DNA from: Acidimicrobiia bacterium | GTDB taxonomy: Bacteria > Acidobacteriota > Vicinamibacteria > Vicinamibacterales > UBA2999 | Length of the DNA stretch: 33,397 nucleotides | NCBI GenBank assembly: GCA_016871255.1 | Contig: VFZH01000027.1 | Location: 1-33,397, forward strand | Reading direction: 5' to 3' | In this document: piece by piece, positions 24,569 through 33,397 of the stretch | How the letters are laid out: every line of letters begins with the position of its first letter | Numbering within the stretch: position 1 is the first letter of the stretch | Position numbers and translations under genes: made by a program | Notes under the pieces: model-generated | Database searches by the model: none | The model's input: only the letters and a program-made list of their open reading frames with translations | What the model was told of the DNA's origin: nothing

Positions 24569-24745
24569 TCAGCTTCCTGCGCTCGGGCGCTTCCAGCGCA
24601 CGAGCAGCCACCCGGCCACGAACACCAGGATCCCGTACACGAACCATGAGGGGTCGGGCCCCAGCGGTCCGGCCATGAAGATGTCGGCCAGCAGGATCCA
24701 CATCCCGGCCAGTTGAAGCGCACGGCCGCAGTAGTAGAGAAACAT
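24569..24745 (-). CDS. Small two-helix membrane protein, function unknown
   Basis: A 58-residue protein that I do not recognise. Two hydrophobic helices (residues about 6-26, CGRALQLAGMWILLADIFMA, and 33-50, WFVYGILVFVAGWLLV) flank a short Gly/Pro turn (GPLGPDP), ending in a basic tail WKRPSAGS. It starts 14 bp after mutL, with GGGGA nine bases upstream of the ATG, and closes the recO-to-mutL run. Coding evidence is the clean helix pattern, operon position and ribosome binding site; its size makes it easy to miss. No function is proposed. Confidence 0.6.
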   Translation of the reverse strand: MFLYYCGRALQLAGMWILLADIFMAGPLGPDPSWFVYGILVFVAGWLLVRWKRPSAGS

Positions 24746-24759
24746 CGTTCGTCCCCGGC

Positions 24760-26538
24760 TCAGATGCGCTGGAAGTTCTTCTCGATCTCGCGCCGGCTCA
24801 GCCTGAGCATGACGGGCCGGCCGTGCGGACAGACGGTTGAATACGCCGTCTGACGAAGCTCCGAGAGGATGTGCGCCATCTTCTCGGGCGTCAGCCGGTC
24901 GTGCGCCTTCACGGCCGCATGGCACGCCATGGTGGCGGCGATCCGGCGCAGTGCCTCGTCCACGGTAGACCCCCGGTCGAGGCCCTCCAGGTCCTCGGCC
25001 AGCGCACGCACGGCGGTTTCGGCATCGCCAGCCGTGAGCAGCGCCGGCACCGCGGACACGCGGACCACCCCGGGACCGAACTCCTCCACCTCGAACCCCA
25101 GGCGTTCCAGCTCACCTCGGTGCGACACGAGCGCCTGCTGCCCCGCCGGCGACAGCTCGAGCACGAGCGGGTGCAGCCGCCGCTGGCTCTCCAGCCGCTG
25201 GCCTGACAGCCGCTCGAGAATCCGCTCGAACAGCACGCGTTCGTGGGCAACGTGCTGGTCGATGATCGCGATGCCCTCCTCGTCCACGGCGACGATGTAG
25301 GTGTCGCGGAACTGGCCGAGCAGCATGAGCGCCCGGTAGAGCGAGGCCCCCGGCTCCTGCGGGGCGGCCCGCGCTCCATCCGGCTGCGGCGCGTCCACGG
25401 CGATTCCACCGGACGGCCGAGGCATGGACGCCGATCCGGGCACGGCCCCGGCGTCGCGTCCGGCCCACCGGCTCGGCAGGACGCCGCTGTAGCCGACCGG
25501 CAGCGGCACGGCGATCGGTTCGTGCGGGGCGACCGGCGCCGACAGGCGCAGGTCGGGCACCGGACCCTGTCCCAGCGCCGCCATCAGCGTCCGGCGTACG
25601 ACCTCGTGTACGTGCGACTGTTCCCGGAAGCGGACCTCCGCCTTCGTGGGATGCACGTTGACGTCGAGGGCATCGGGCGGCATCTCGATGAACAGGTGCA
25701 CTTCGGGGCTGCGCTCCCTGATCGACGCCGCGCTGTACGCCTCGTTGATGGCGTGGGCGATCGTGCGATCCCGGACGATGCGCCGGTTCACGAACACGTG
25801 CTGGGGCCCTCGCACAGGGCCCTGATCCGCCAGCGCCGCCACGTAGCCCCTCAGGGAGATGTCTCCGCCGCGCGTCACTTCCACCAGATCGGGACGCTCG
25901 CCGTACAGCTGGTGCAGCCGCGCCCGCAGGTCCGCCACCGGGGGACACTGCAGCAGCCGCCGGCTCCCGCTCGTCAGCGTGAAGCCCACCTCCGGGTAAC
26001 ACAGAGCGAGCTGCGCCACGACGCGCGACACCTGCGTCGTTTCGGCGGTGTCGGACTTGAGGAACTTCCGCCTCGCGGGAAGGTTGTAGAAGAGGTCGGC
26101 GACCTCGACCGACGTCCCCTCCGGCATGCCGACATCCCGCACCGCGGGCTGGCCGCCGCCCTCGATGCGAACTTCGGTGCCGAGCGGGGCGCCGCGCGCG
26201 CGGGTGCGGAGCGTGAAGTGAGAGACGGACGCGATGCTGGGGAGCGCCTCTCCCCTGAACCCGAGCGTCGTGATGCGGCCGAGGTCGTCGGCGCTGGCGA
26301 TCTTGCTCGTCGCGTGCCGTTCGACAGCCAGGAGCGCGTCCTCCGGCGCCATCCCCTCGCCGTCGTCGTCCACCCTGATCAGGCGCTTGCCACCGAGGTC
26401 GACGGCAACGCTGATCCGGCGGGCGGACGCGTCGATCGCGTTCTCGACCAGCTCCTTCACCGCGGAAGCCGGACGCTCGACCACTTCACCAGCCGCGATC
26501 TGGTTCGCCAGATCCGCCGGGAGACGGACGATACGCAC
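24760..26538 (-). CDS. mutL: DNA mismatch repair protein MutL, endonuclease type
   Basis: ATP-regulated mismatch repair nickase; 592 residues. The GHKL ATPase domain has QIAAGEVVERPASAVKELVE with ENAIDA (32-37), DDGEGM (58-63) and TLGFRGEAL (91-99). The transducer domain ends with DVNVHPTKAEVRF. A Pro/Ala-rich linker (about 330-400) leads to the dimerisation/nuclease domain with the metal-binding motif DQHVAHERVLFE (427-438), ACHAAVKA (538-545) and CPHGRP (570-575), which are absent from E. coli-type MutL. It is thus probably a nicking MutL of a MutH-less system. It starts with GTG, 28 bp after ppdK; an upstream GGAGAGGG is about 11 bases away. mutS is not in the window. Confidence 0.95.
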   Translation of the reverse strand: MRIVRLPADLANQIAAGEVVERPASAVKELVENAIDASARRISVAVDLGGKRLIRVDDDGEGMAPEDALLAVERHATSKIASADDLGRITTLGFRGEALPSIASVSHFTLRTRARGAPLGTEVRIEGGGQPAVRDVGMPEGTSVEVADLFYNLPARRKFLKSDTAETTQVSRVVAQLALCYPEVGFTLTSGSRRLLQCPPVADLRARLHQLYGERPDLVEVTRGGDISLRGYVAALADQGPVRGPQHVFVNRRIVRDRTIAHAINEAYSAASIRERSPEVHLFIEMPPDALDVNVHPTKAEVRFREQSHVHEVVRRTLMAALGQGPVPDLRLSAPVAPHEPIAVPLPVGYSGVLPSRWAGRDAGAVPGSASMPRPSGGIAVDAPQPDGARAAPQEPGASLYRALMLLGQFRDTYIVAVDEEGIAIIDQHVAHERVLFERILERLSGQRLESQRRLHPLVLELSPAGQQALVSHRGELERLGFEVEEFGPGVVRVSAVPALLTAGDAETAVRALAEDLEGLDRGSTVDEALRRIAATMACHAAVKAHDRLTPEKMAHILSELRQTAYSTVCPHGRPVMLRLSRREIEKNFQRI

Positions 26539-26566
26539 TGCGAGGCCATCCCTCTCCGGTGGAACG

Positions 26567-29320
26567 CTAGTCGCCGACCTTCACCTGCTGTGCGGCCTGC
26601 GCCGCCGCCAGGCGGGCCACCGGCACGCGGTACGGGGAGCAGCTCACGTAGTCCAGCCCCACGCTTTCGAAGAAGTGGATCGAGGCCGGATCGCCCCCGT
26701 GCTCGCCGCACACGCCCAGCTTCAGCGCCGCCCGGCCGCCGCGGCCCAGCTCCACGGCCGACTTCACCAGCCGGCCAACGCCCGCGGCGTCGAACGTCGC
26801 GAAGGGATCCTTGTCGAGGATCTTCTTCTCCTGGTACTTCCGCAGGAACTTGCCCACGTCGTCACGCGAGAAGCCGAAGGCGAACTGCGTGAGGTCATTC
26901 GTGCCGAACGAGAAGAACTCCGCTTCGGTGGCGATCTCGTCCGCTGTCATCGCTCCTCTCGGCACCTCGATCATCGTGCCGACGAGGTACTTCACCTTCA
27001 CGCCCTGTTCCTGCATCACCGCCTCGGCCACGCGGGTCACGACCTCCTTCTGGTCGCGCAGCTCTTTCACGTGCCCGACGAGCGGAATCATGATCTCGGG
27101 GGTTACCTTCAGGCCCTCCTTCCGGAGTCGGCAGGCAGCCTCGATGATCGCGCGCGTCTGCATCTCGGTGATTTCCGGATAGCTGACGCCCAGCCTGACG
27201 CCCCGGTGACCGAGCATCGGGTTGAACTCGTGCAGCTCTTCGACCCGCCGAAGCACCCGTCGCTTCTCCTCGAGCGCCGGCGACGACTCTCCCTTCGCCT
27301 CCATCGTGGCGATGTCGACCATCAGCTCCTCCCGCTTCGGCAGGAACTCGTGGAGCGGAGGGTCGATGGTGCGGATGGTGACCGGTTCGCCGCGCATGGC
27401 CTTGAACACGCCGTAGAAGTCGGCGCGCTGCAGCGGCAGCAGCTCGTCGAGCGCGGCTCGGCGATCGGCTTCGCTCGCGGCCATGATCATCCGCTGCACG
27501 ATCGGAATGCGCCCTTCCCCGAAGAACATGTGCTCGGTCCGGCAGAGCCCGATCCCGCGCGCGCCGAAGTTGTAGGCGATCTCCGCCTGGTCGGGCTGGT
27601 CGGCGTTCGCGCGAATGCCCATCCGGCGCAACTTGTCGGCCCACGTGAGCAGCCGGTCCAGGCGGGAGTAGATGTCGGAGTCGGCGGCCTTCATCCGGCC
27701 CGCGAGGACCTGGAGGATCTCGCTGGGGTGCGGCGCGATCTGCGCGAGCTTGACCTCGCCGGTCAACCCGTCGAACGACACGAACTCCCCTTCTTTCACG
27801 GTCCGGCCGTCCACGCTGAACCGCTTCGCGGCCTCGTCGATCCGCAGCTCCCCTGCGCCGACGACCGACGGCTTGCCCATCTGCCGTCCGACCACCGCGG
27901 CGTGCGACGTCATCCCGCCGGTGGCCGTCAGGACCCCCTGCGACACGAACATGCCGTGGATGTCGTCCGGCACCGTTTCCCGGCGGACGAGCACGACCGG
28001 TTTCCCGCGCTCCGCCCACGCCACGGCGTCGTCGGCCGCAAAAACGGCGTGTCCGCTGGCCGCGCCAGGGGAGGCGGGCAGGCCTTTGGTCGCCACGGGC
28101 ACGGCCGCCCACTCCTTCGGATCGAACCCGGGCGCGAGCAGTTGCGAGACCGATTCGGGATCGACCTGGAGCACGGCCTCCTTCTGCGTGATCACCCTCT
28201 CCCGGACCATGTCGGTGGCGATCACCACCGCCGCGTGCCCGGTCCGCTTGCCGTTGCGCGTCTGCAGCATGAACAGCCGCTCGTCCTGGATCGTGAACTC
28301 GAAGTCCTGCACGTCCTTGTAGTGCCGCTCCAGCCGCCCGGTGATCTGCCGCAACTGCCGGTAGGCGTCCGGCATCAGCCGCTCCAGCTCGGCGATCGGC
28401 TGCGGCGTCCGGATACCGGCCACGACGTCCTCACCCTGTGCGTTCACCAGGAACTCGCCGTAGAACTCCCGCGCGCCGGTCGCCGGATTCCGCGTGAAAC
28501 CGACGCCCGTGGCGGACCGCTCACCGGTGTTGCCGAACACCATCATCTGGACGTTGACCGCCGTCCCGATGTGATCCGGGATGTCGTAGATGCGCCGGTA
28601 TTCCCGCGCGCGGGGGTTCATCCAAGAACGGAACACCGCGTCGCGCGCCATGGCGAGCTGGACGTGCGGATCATCGGGAAACGCCTTGCCCGACCGCTTC
28701 CTGACCACGTCCTTGTAGCGCGCCACGACGTCGCGCAGGGCCGATTCATCCAGGTCCGTATCCACCGTGGCACCGCGGGCCTGCTTCACGGCGTCCAGGG
28801 CGTGCTCGAACGCGTCCTTCGGAATCTCCAGAACGACGTTGCCGAACATCTGGATGAACCGGCGGTAGCTGTCGTACGCGAAGCGGCCGTTGCCGGTGCG
28901 CGCCTTGAGACCTTCGACCGCCGAATCGTTCAGCCCGAGATTGAGGATCGTGTCCATCATCCCGGGCATGGAGAACTTCGCGCCCGACCGCACCGACACC
29001 AGGAGCGGGTTGGTGTTCGAGCCGAGCGTCGCCTTCGCGACGGTCTCGAGCCGCTGCAGCGTGCCGGCGATTTCGGCATTGACCGACGCGGGGATCCGGC
29101 CCCTCTGCGTGTAGAACAGCGCGCAGACCGCCGTGGAGATCGTGAAGCCGGGAGGCACGGGCAGCCCCGCGTTGGTCATCTCCGCCAGGCCGGCACCCTT
29201 GCCGCCGAGCAGGTCGCGCATGCCGCGGTGCCCCTCGGCCTTGCCCGCACCGAAGAAGTAGACGTGCCGGCCGGCCGCGCGTGCCGCCGGTGTCTTCCGT
29301 GCGGATGTCTTCTTCGCCAT
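26567..29320 (-). CDS. ppdK: Pyruvate, phosphate dikinase
   Basis: Interconverts pyruvate, ATP and Pi with PEP, AMP and PPi; 917 residues, slightly longer than the usual 870-900 because of a basic Ala/Lys N-terminus. The nucleotide-binding domain contains LLGGKGAGLAEMTNAGLPVP and FSMPGMMDTILNLGL. The swivelling domain has the phospho-histidine motif GGMTSHAAVVG (468-478) with H473 and regulatory T471. The TIM-barrel domain shows GLCRTEHMFF and ends with the catalytic cysteine in GVCGEHGGD (about C871). The ATG at 29320 is fixed by AGAGGAG six bases upstream; a GTG inside the glyS end (29377) is not favoured. It probably drives PEP supply or PPi-linked glycolysis. Confidence 0.96.
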   Translation of the reverse strand: MAKKTSARKTPAARAAGRHVYFFGAGKAEGHRGMRDLLGGKGAGLAEMTNAGLPVPPGFTISTAVCALFYTQRGRIPASVNAEIAGTLQRLETVAKATLGSNTNPLLVSVRSGAKFSMPGMMDTILNLGLNDSAVEGLKARTGNGRFAYDSYRRFIQMFGNVVLEIPKDAFEHALDAVKQARGATVDTDLDESALRDVVARYKDVVRKRSGKAFPDDPHVQLAMARDAVFRSWMNPRAREYRRIYDIPDHIGTAVNVQMMVFGNTGERSATGVGFTRNPATGAREFYGEFLVNAQGEDVVAGIRTPQPIAELERLMPDAYRQLRQITGRLERHYKDVQDFEFTIQDERLFMLQTRNGKRTGHAAVVIATDMVRERVITQKEAVLQVDPESVSQLLAPGFDPKEWAAVPVATKGLPASPGAASGHAVFAADDAVAWAERGKPVVLVRRETVPDDIHGMFVSQGVLTATGGMTSHAAVVGRQMGKPSVVGAGELRIDEAAKRFSVDGRTVKEGEFVSFDGLTGEVKLAQIAPHPSEILQVLAGRMKAADSDIYSRLDRLLTWADKLRRMGIRANADQPDQAEIAYNFGARGIGLCRTEHMFFGEGRIPIVQRMIMAASEADRRAALDELLPLQRADFYGVFKAMRGEPVTIRTIDPPLHEFLPKREELMVDIATMEAKGESSPALEEKRRVLRRVEELHEFNPMLGHRGVRLGVSYPEITEMQTRAIIEAACRLRKEGLKVTPEIMIPLVGHVKELRDQKEVVTRVAEAVMQEQGVKVKYLVGTMIEVPRGAMTADEIATEAEFFSFGTNDLTQFAFGFSRDDVGKFLRKYQEKKILDKDPFATFDAAGVGRLVKSAVELGRGGRAALKLGVCGEHGGDPASIHFFESVGLDYVSCSPYRVPVARLAAAQAAQQVKVGD

Positions 29321-29341
29321 CAACTGCTCCTCTGAAGTCGG

Positions 29342-29366
29342 CGAGGGGCCCCAGCGCAGCCCCTCG
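29342..29366 (-). promoter_or_regulatory. Hairpin in the glyS-ppdK gap
   Basis: CGAGGGG and CCCCTCG form a 7-bp stem with an 11-base loop in the 53-bp spacer. It ends about 10 bases before the ppdK Shine-Dalgarno. There is no U tract, so a processing or stability element is likelier than a terminator. Confidence 0.4.
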
Positions 29367-29373
29367 GGATCAC

Positions 29374-31608
29374 TCACTCGGCCTTCGGCGCGAGAATCGA
29401 GATATCGGCCACCTGCAGGACGCGATCGCGGAGCTCGGCCAGCAGCGACAGCCTGGCCGTCTTCAGCGCCGCATCGTCCACCACGACTCTGACGTCGGCG
29501 AAGAAGCGCTCGACGGCCGGCCGCAGCGTCGCAAACGCCGTGAGCGCCCGCAGCGGCTGCCCGGCCACCATCGCCGTCTCCGCGTCACGTCCCACCCTGT
29601 CGAGCGTCGCCCGCAGGAGGTGCTCAGCCGGCTCGGCCAGTCGCTCCACATTGGCGCGCCAGGCCGGTTGCAGCGGGCCGCCGGCCTCTCGTTCGACGAT
29701 GTTCTTCGCCCGCCTGAAGACCTCGGCCAGACCCTGGAACTCCGGCCGCGTCTTCACCTCGCGCACGGCTTCGGCCCGCGCCACGAGATCGGCGACGTTG
29801 ACCGACAGGCACCAGCCCTCGTCGCTCGTCGCCGCCTGCACTTCCTCGTACTCGAGCCCACGGCTCGACATCAGGAACCGGACACGCTCGATCAGAAACC
29901 CCTCGAGCACACGACGGGCCCCGGGATCCGCGTCCAGCGAAGACAGCTGCAGCAGCCGCCGGGCCTCGGCCACCATCGAGGCGAGCGGAGGCCGGGCATC
30001 CAGGCCCGTCAGCGTGTCGAGGTCCGCGAGCAGCCGCACGATCCCCTGCGCCTGCCGCCTGATGCCGAGCGGGTCGCGCGACCCGGTGGGCCGCTCGCCG
30101 GCCGACAACATCCCCACGACCGAGTCGATCTTGTCCGCCAGCGACACCGCCGCCCAGGTGACGGCCCCCGCACCCAGCTGCTGACAGGTCGGCGGGGCAT
30201 CCGCCTCGACACCCACCGGCAGGTAGTGATGATAGACCGCGCGCCACACCGCCTCGGGCAGCCCTTCCTCGCGGGCGTAGACGCCACCCATCGTGCCCTG
30301 CAGCTCGGTCAGCTCGCGCACCATGCCGGTGGCGAGATCCGCCTTGACCAGCCGGCCCGCCTCTTCCGCCGCGGCCGCCATGCCGGGCTGCCCCAGCGCC
30401 TCTGCGGCAATCCATCGCGACAGGGCCGCCACCCGCTCGGCCTTCGCCCGATAGTCGCCGAGCCCCTTGTGAAAGAGGATGGTAGACAGCTCTTCCACGC
30501 GCGATGCCAGCGGCACGCGCCGGTCCGCTTCCCAGAAGAACTGCGCATCGCGAAGCCGGGCGGCCAGCACGCGCTCTGCGTTCCGCGCGATGACCTCGGG
30601 CTTCTCGACCTCCATGTTGACCACCGCCAGGAAGGCCGGCTTCAGGCGGCCGGCATCATCCACCACCGGAAAGAAGTGCTGATGGTGCACCATCGTCGTC
30701 GTCAGCACCTCCTCCGGCAGCTTCAGGAACTCCGCCGCGAAGTGGCCGGCCACGACCGACGGGTACTCGACCAGATCCGGAACCTCCCGCAGCAGCGACG
30801 ACTCGCCCCCCACCTGGTGGCCGACGCGCCCACCGAGCCGCCGCGCGTGGCCTTCGAGCTGGCGCCGGATCCGGTCGTCGCGTTCCTCCCGTTCCAGGAT
30901 GACGAAGTTCTCGATCAGCTTCGTCCGGTACTCGTCGAACGTCTTGAACCTGATGACGCGTCCGGCCCGGCCGCTGGTCGTCAGGAACCGGTGCCCGTAC
31001 GTGCTCGACCCCGAGCGGACGTCCTGAACCCGTGGCCCCTGGGCCCCCTCGCTCCGGCGGATCACGAACGGCACGACCCGCCCGCCATACATCAGGACGA
31101 GCCACCGGATCGGGCGGCCGAACGGCAGCGCTCCCCGCCCGTCGTCCAGATAGGCATCCCAGCGCATCTGTTTGGGGAACGACAACTGCCGGAGGAGCGC
31201 TGTCATCACGTCGCCCAGCACGTCCACGGTGGCCCGGCCCCGGTGCTGGAGCCGGCACGCCAGGTATTCGCCCTTCGGCGTGCGCGTCCGCTCGAGCGCG
31301 CCCACGTCCAGTCCGTGCTTCCGGGCGAATCCGGACGCCGCGGGTGTCGGCTGTCCATCCGGCTTGAAGGCGGCCGACACCGGCGGACCCAGCACGAACT
31401 CTTCGTGATCCTCCTGCCGTTCCGCGAGGCTGGCCACCCGCGCCGTGAGGCGCCGGGGCGTGCTGAACGTCTCGATGGGCGCTCCTGTCTCCAGGCGCAC
31501 GCCAGCCAGCACCGCTCCCAGGCGTTCCGCCAGTTGCGCCGTCAGGCCCGGAAGCCACGAGGCCGGCATCTCCTCGCACCCGATCTCGACGAGCAGCTCG
31601 CGATCCAT
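29374..31608 (-). CDS. glyS: Glycine-tRNA ligase beta subunit
   Basis: Large subunit of the heterotetrameric bacterial glycyl-tRNA synthetase, which supplies tRNA recognition. At 744 residues it is a little above the usual 690-720. Family sequence begins LLVEIGCEEMPASWLPGL, with FSTPRRLTARV, FPKQMRWD, GRPIRWLVLMYGG and MVHHQHFFPV in the first half; DAQFFWEADR, RAVYHHYLPVGVEADAP and DPLGIRRQAQGIVRLL follow, then the C-terminal anticodon-binding part ending FFADVRVVVDDAALKTARLS. The ATG follows the glyQ stop after one base. Confidence 0.96.
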   Translation of the reverse strand: MDRELLVEIGCEEMPASWLPGLTAQLAERLGAVLAGVRLETGAPIETFSTPRRLTARVASLAERQEDHEEFVLGPPVSAAFKPDGQPTPAASGFARKHGLDVGALERTRTPKGEYLACRLQHRGRATVDVLGDVMTALLRQLSFPKQMRWDAYLDDGRGALPFGRPIRWLVLMYGGRVVPFVIRRSEGAQGPRVQDVRSGSSTYGHRFLTTSGRAGRVIRFKTFDEYRTKLIENFVILEREERDDRIRRQLEGHARRLGGRVGHQVGGESSLLREVPDLVEYPSVVAGHFAAEFLKLPEEVLTTTMVHHQHFFPVVDDAGRLKPAFLAVVNMEVEKPEVIARNAERVLAARLRDAQFFWEADRRVPLASRVEELSTILFHKGLGDYRAKAERVAALSRWIAAEALGQPGMAAAAEEAGRLVKADLATGMVRELTELQGTMGGVYAREEGLPEAVWRAVYHHYLPVGVEADAPPTCQQLGAGAVTWAAVSLADKIDSVVGMLSAGERPTGSRDPLGIRRQAQGIVRLLADLDTLTGLDARPPLASMVAEARRLLQLSSLDADPGARRVLEGFLIERVRFLMSSRGLEYEEVQAATSDEGWCLSVNVADLVARAEAVREVKTRPEFQGLAEVFRRAKNIVEREAGGPLQPAWRANVERLAEPAEHLLRATLDRVGRDAETAMVAGQPLRALTAFATLRPAVERFFADVRVVVDDAALKTARLSLLAELRDRVLQVADISILAPKAE

Positions 31609-31609
31609 T

Positions 31610-32488
31610 TCAGGCAGACTCCGCCGCGGCCGGCCGGGTCTCCGTGCGGGCCCTGGCGATCCGGACGGCCAGTTGCCGCACCCGGAGGATGTACGCCGTG
31701 CGCTCGCTCACGCCGATGCTGCCGCTGGAGTCGAGGATGTTGAACAGGTGCGAGCACTTCAAACACTGCTCGAGCGCGGGCCAGATCAGGCCGGAGTCGA
31801 GCAGCGTGCCGGTGAAGCCGTAGTGCGTCTCGAAGAGATCCCGGTGCAGCGCCGCGAACTCCGCGGGTGGCATCCGCACCTGGCCGAAGGCGTACTTCGA
31901 CTGCTCGATCTCTTCCTCCAGCCGGACCTCGCCGTACTTCACGCCCCCGCCCCACTCCAGGTCGTAGACGTTGTCCACCTTCTGGAGGAACATCGCGATC
32001 CGCTCCAGGCCGTAGGTGATCTCGCACGAGATCGGCGACAGGTCGATGCCGCCGACCTGCTGGAAGTACGTGAACTGCGTGATCTCGAGACCGTCGAGCA
32101 TGACCTGCCAGCCGATGCCCCAGGCGCCGAGCGTCGGCGACTCCCAGTTGTCCTCCTCGAAGCGGATGTCGTGCTGGCGGGGATTGATGCCGCACGACTC
32201 GAGGGACTCGAGGTAGCGCGTCTGGACCTCGTCCGGCGAGGGCTTCAGGATGACCTGGAACTGGTGATGCTTGAACAGCCGGTTCGGGTTCTGGCCGAAC
32301 CGCCCGTCATCGGGACGGCGCGACGGCTGGACGTAGGCCACGCTCCAGGGCTGCGGGCCGAGCACCCGGAACAGCGTCTCGGGGTGGGACGTGCCCGCGC
32401 CCACCTCCAGGTCGAGGGGCTGCTGCACGAGACAGCCGTGGGACGCCCAGAAGGCCGACAGCTTGAGGATGAGATCCTGGAAGGTCAA
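31610..32488 (-). CDS. glyQ: Glycine-tRNA ligase alpha subunit (TTG start)
   Basis: Catalytic subunit of the heterotetrameric glycyl-tRNA synthetase; 292 residues, the normal length. It matches the family from its first residues ([19 protein letters not shown]) through [54 protein letters not shown] and [14 protein letters not shown]. The start is inferred to be TTG at 32488 because it is the only start codon at the conserved N-terminus; the TTG shares bases with the recO stop (TTGA), so coupling to recO translation is likely. An in-frame ATG upstream would add 39 residues that only overlap recO. Confidence 0.93.
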   Translation of the reverse strand: MTFQDLILKLSAFWASHGCLVQQPLDLEVGAGTSHPETLFRVLGPQPWSVAYVQPSRRPDDGRFGQNPNRLFKHHQFQVILKPSPDEVQTRYLESLESCGINPRQHDIRFEEDNWESPTLGAWGIGWQVMLDGLEITQFTYFQQVGGIDLSPISCEITYGLERIAMFLQKVDNVYDLEWGGGVKYGEVRLEEEIEQSKYAFGQVRMPPAEFAALHRDLFETHYGFTGTLLDSGLIWPALEQCLKCSHLFNILDSSGSIGVSERTAYILRVRQLAVRIARARTETRPAAAESA

Positions 32489-33147
32489 GCGGGCTGCCCG
32501 TCCTGCCGCCTGAGGTCGCGGATGACCCTGTCCGACTTCAATGGCTTCTCCAGGTGCATGGCGATCAACCCCCGGTGGACCTCTTCCAGCTCCCGAAGCA
32601 CGCACGGTGCGGCGGGCAGCGCCCCGACCTGCTGCGGTCCGACGGTTCGCGACGCCGCCAGGAACGCCCTGGCGTCAGCGGACAGCGTCGTCCTGGCTTC
32701 CGGATAGACTCCCTGCAGCCTGAGCAGCCAGCACTCGAAGTAGCGGGCCAGCGGCTCGACCGGAGCGTTCGCCGCCAGGGCGTCCAGCACGGCGGTCCCG
32801 AGCCGGTAGACCCGCTCGTCGGGGTCGGCATCCTGCGCCCACTCGTCGAGCAGCTCCACGAAGTAGCCGACGTAGGACAGCGCGTCTCCCGCCCCGATGC
32901 CCAGCGGCGACCGCAACGGCTCGGCGTAGTTGAGGCCCACGAGCTCGCGCTGGGGCTTCTCGAAGTACGCCACGCGCGCCTCGGTCAGCGGTTCCAGCGC
33001 CCCGGTGAACCTCGAACGCGGTCGCCGGGCGCCTTTGGCCACCCCCCGCTTCTTCCCGCGGTCGCGCGTCAGGAACACGACGATGCGGTCGGCTTCCGAC
33101 AGCCGGTACGTGCGCAGAACCAGCGCCTCGGCGGTGTACAGGGGCAC
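32485..33147 (-). CDS. recO: DNA repair protein RecO, lacking the zinc-finger cysteines
   Basis: Recombination mediator that works with RecF/RecR to load RecA; 220 residues. The OB-fold start [20 protein letters not shown] and [17 protein letters not shown] are typical, as is the helical domain [20 protein letters not shown] and [15 protein letters not shown]. After residue 150 most homologues carry a CxxC zinc module; here the chain goes straight to [14 protein letters not shown], which accounts for its short length. The GTG at 33147 matches the family N-terminus (normally MPLY). The C-terminus [13 protein letters not shown] is normal, so I read it as functional. Confidence 0.9.
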   Translation of the reverse strand: MPLYTAEALVLRTYRLSEADRIVVFLTRDRGKKRGVAKGARRPRSRFTGALEPLTEARVAYFEKPQRELVGLNYAEPLRSPLGIGAGDALSYVGYFVELLDEWAQDADPDERVYRLGTAVLDALAANAPVEPLARYFECWLLRLQGVYPEARTTLSADARAFLAASRTVGPQQVGALPAAPCVLRELEEVHRGLIAMHLEKPLKSDRVIRDLRRQDGQPA

Positions 33148-33187
33148 CGGGCCGTATTCTACCGGAGCAGCTCGACCATCGGGCCCA

Positions 33188-33397
33188 TCAACCCGCCATG
33201 CGCAGGTAGAGCGCCGCCAGCCCAAGGAACGAGGCGAACCCCGCGACGTCGGTGAACGTCGTGATGAACACCGTGGAGGCCAGCGCCGGATCCACGCGAA
33301 CCGCCTTCAGTCCGAGGGGAATCAGCGTCCCGGCCGTGGCCGCCACGAAGAGGTTGATCACCATCGCGACCCCCAGGACCAGCCCGATCACCGGGTC
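33188..33397 (-). CDS. mgtE: MgtE-type magnesium transporter, C-terminal end (runs off right edge)
   Basis: Only the last 69 codons are in the window. The visible part holds two hydrophobic helices: [20 protein letters not shown] then [20 protein letters not shown] and [21 protein letters not shown]. Conserved MgtE residues here are the DPA and TTxTDxxGF motifs, which line the channel-forming domain. The frame remains open to the window edge, so the true start lies outside. It ends 40 bp before recO on the same strand. Confidence 0.82.
   Translation of the reverse strand, partial: DPVIGLVLGVAMVINLFVAATAGTLIPLGLKAVRVDPALASTVFITTFTDVAGFASFLGLAALYLRMAG

Noticed and set aside
26234-29335. A 1033-codon open frame on the plus strand opposite mutL and ppdK
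   Set aside because: Same antisense artefact; no family motif is visible and both genes beneath it are well conserved.

Overview
This is a GC-rich bacterial chromosome segment that is almost fully coding. The genes point to Acidobacteriota, probably the Vicinamibacteria lineage, though this is inferred from gene content alone. The evidence is a VWFA-related protein of the type common in Acidobacteria, a complete Alternative Complex III operon, a recO-glyQ-glyS-ppdK run and frequent GTG starts. I see no insertion sequence, prophage, CRISPR array or recombinase. No stretch over 300 bases lacks a gene; the longest gap is about 260 bases, upstream of actA and upp.

Layout. 1-3.1 kb (mostly minus strand): the N-terminal part of a YeiH-type sulfate exporter, an outer-membrane beta-barrel protein, deoC, then hpt on the plus strand. 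3.1-10.8 kb (minus): the respiratory operon actA-actB-actC/D-actE-actF, ending in a small cytochrome c'-like gene. ActA and ActE are haem c proteins, ActB carries the iron-sulfur clusters, and ActC and ActF are NrfD-like quinol-side membrane subunits. Together they should oxidise menaquinol and pass electrons to a periplasmic acceptor. ActC and ActD are one polypeptide, and ActB keeps four N-terminal cysteines that are usually lost. 11.0-12.5 kb: upp, tRNA-Val(CAC), an unusual repeat/hairpin block and an unrecognised exported protein. 12.5-18.6 kb (minus): a VWA-domain protein, uvrB and an Mla-type lipid transport set (mlaE, mlaF, mlaD) followed by a DUF948-like protein.

18.6-24.4 kb: a DHH phosphoesterase with an extra N-terminal domain (plus), a membrane-embedded patatin-like protein that has lost its catalytic serine (minus), greA (minus), a SpoU RNA methyltransferase (plus) and rarA (plus). 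The rarA start codon is abutted by a CCCCAAT tract that could form a G-quadruplex on the other strand. 24.5-33.4 kb (minus): a long housekeeping run recO-glyQ-glyS-ppdK-mutL-small membrane protein, with the C-terminus of an MgtE magnesium transporter at the right edge.

The window is mainly housekeeping and respiratory. I do not see a clear-cut new system. The points most worth a second look are the ActB/ActCD variants, the tandem and inverted repeats behind tRNA-Val, the patatin pseudoenzyme, the G4-forming tract at rarA and the two symmetric divergent promoter regions.
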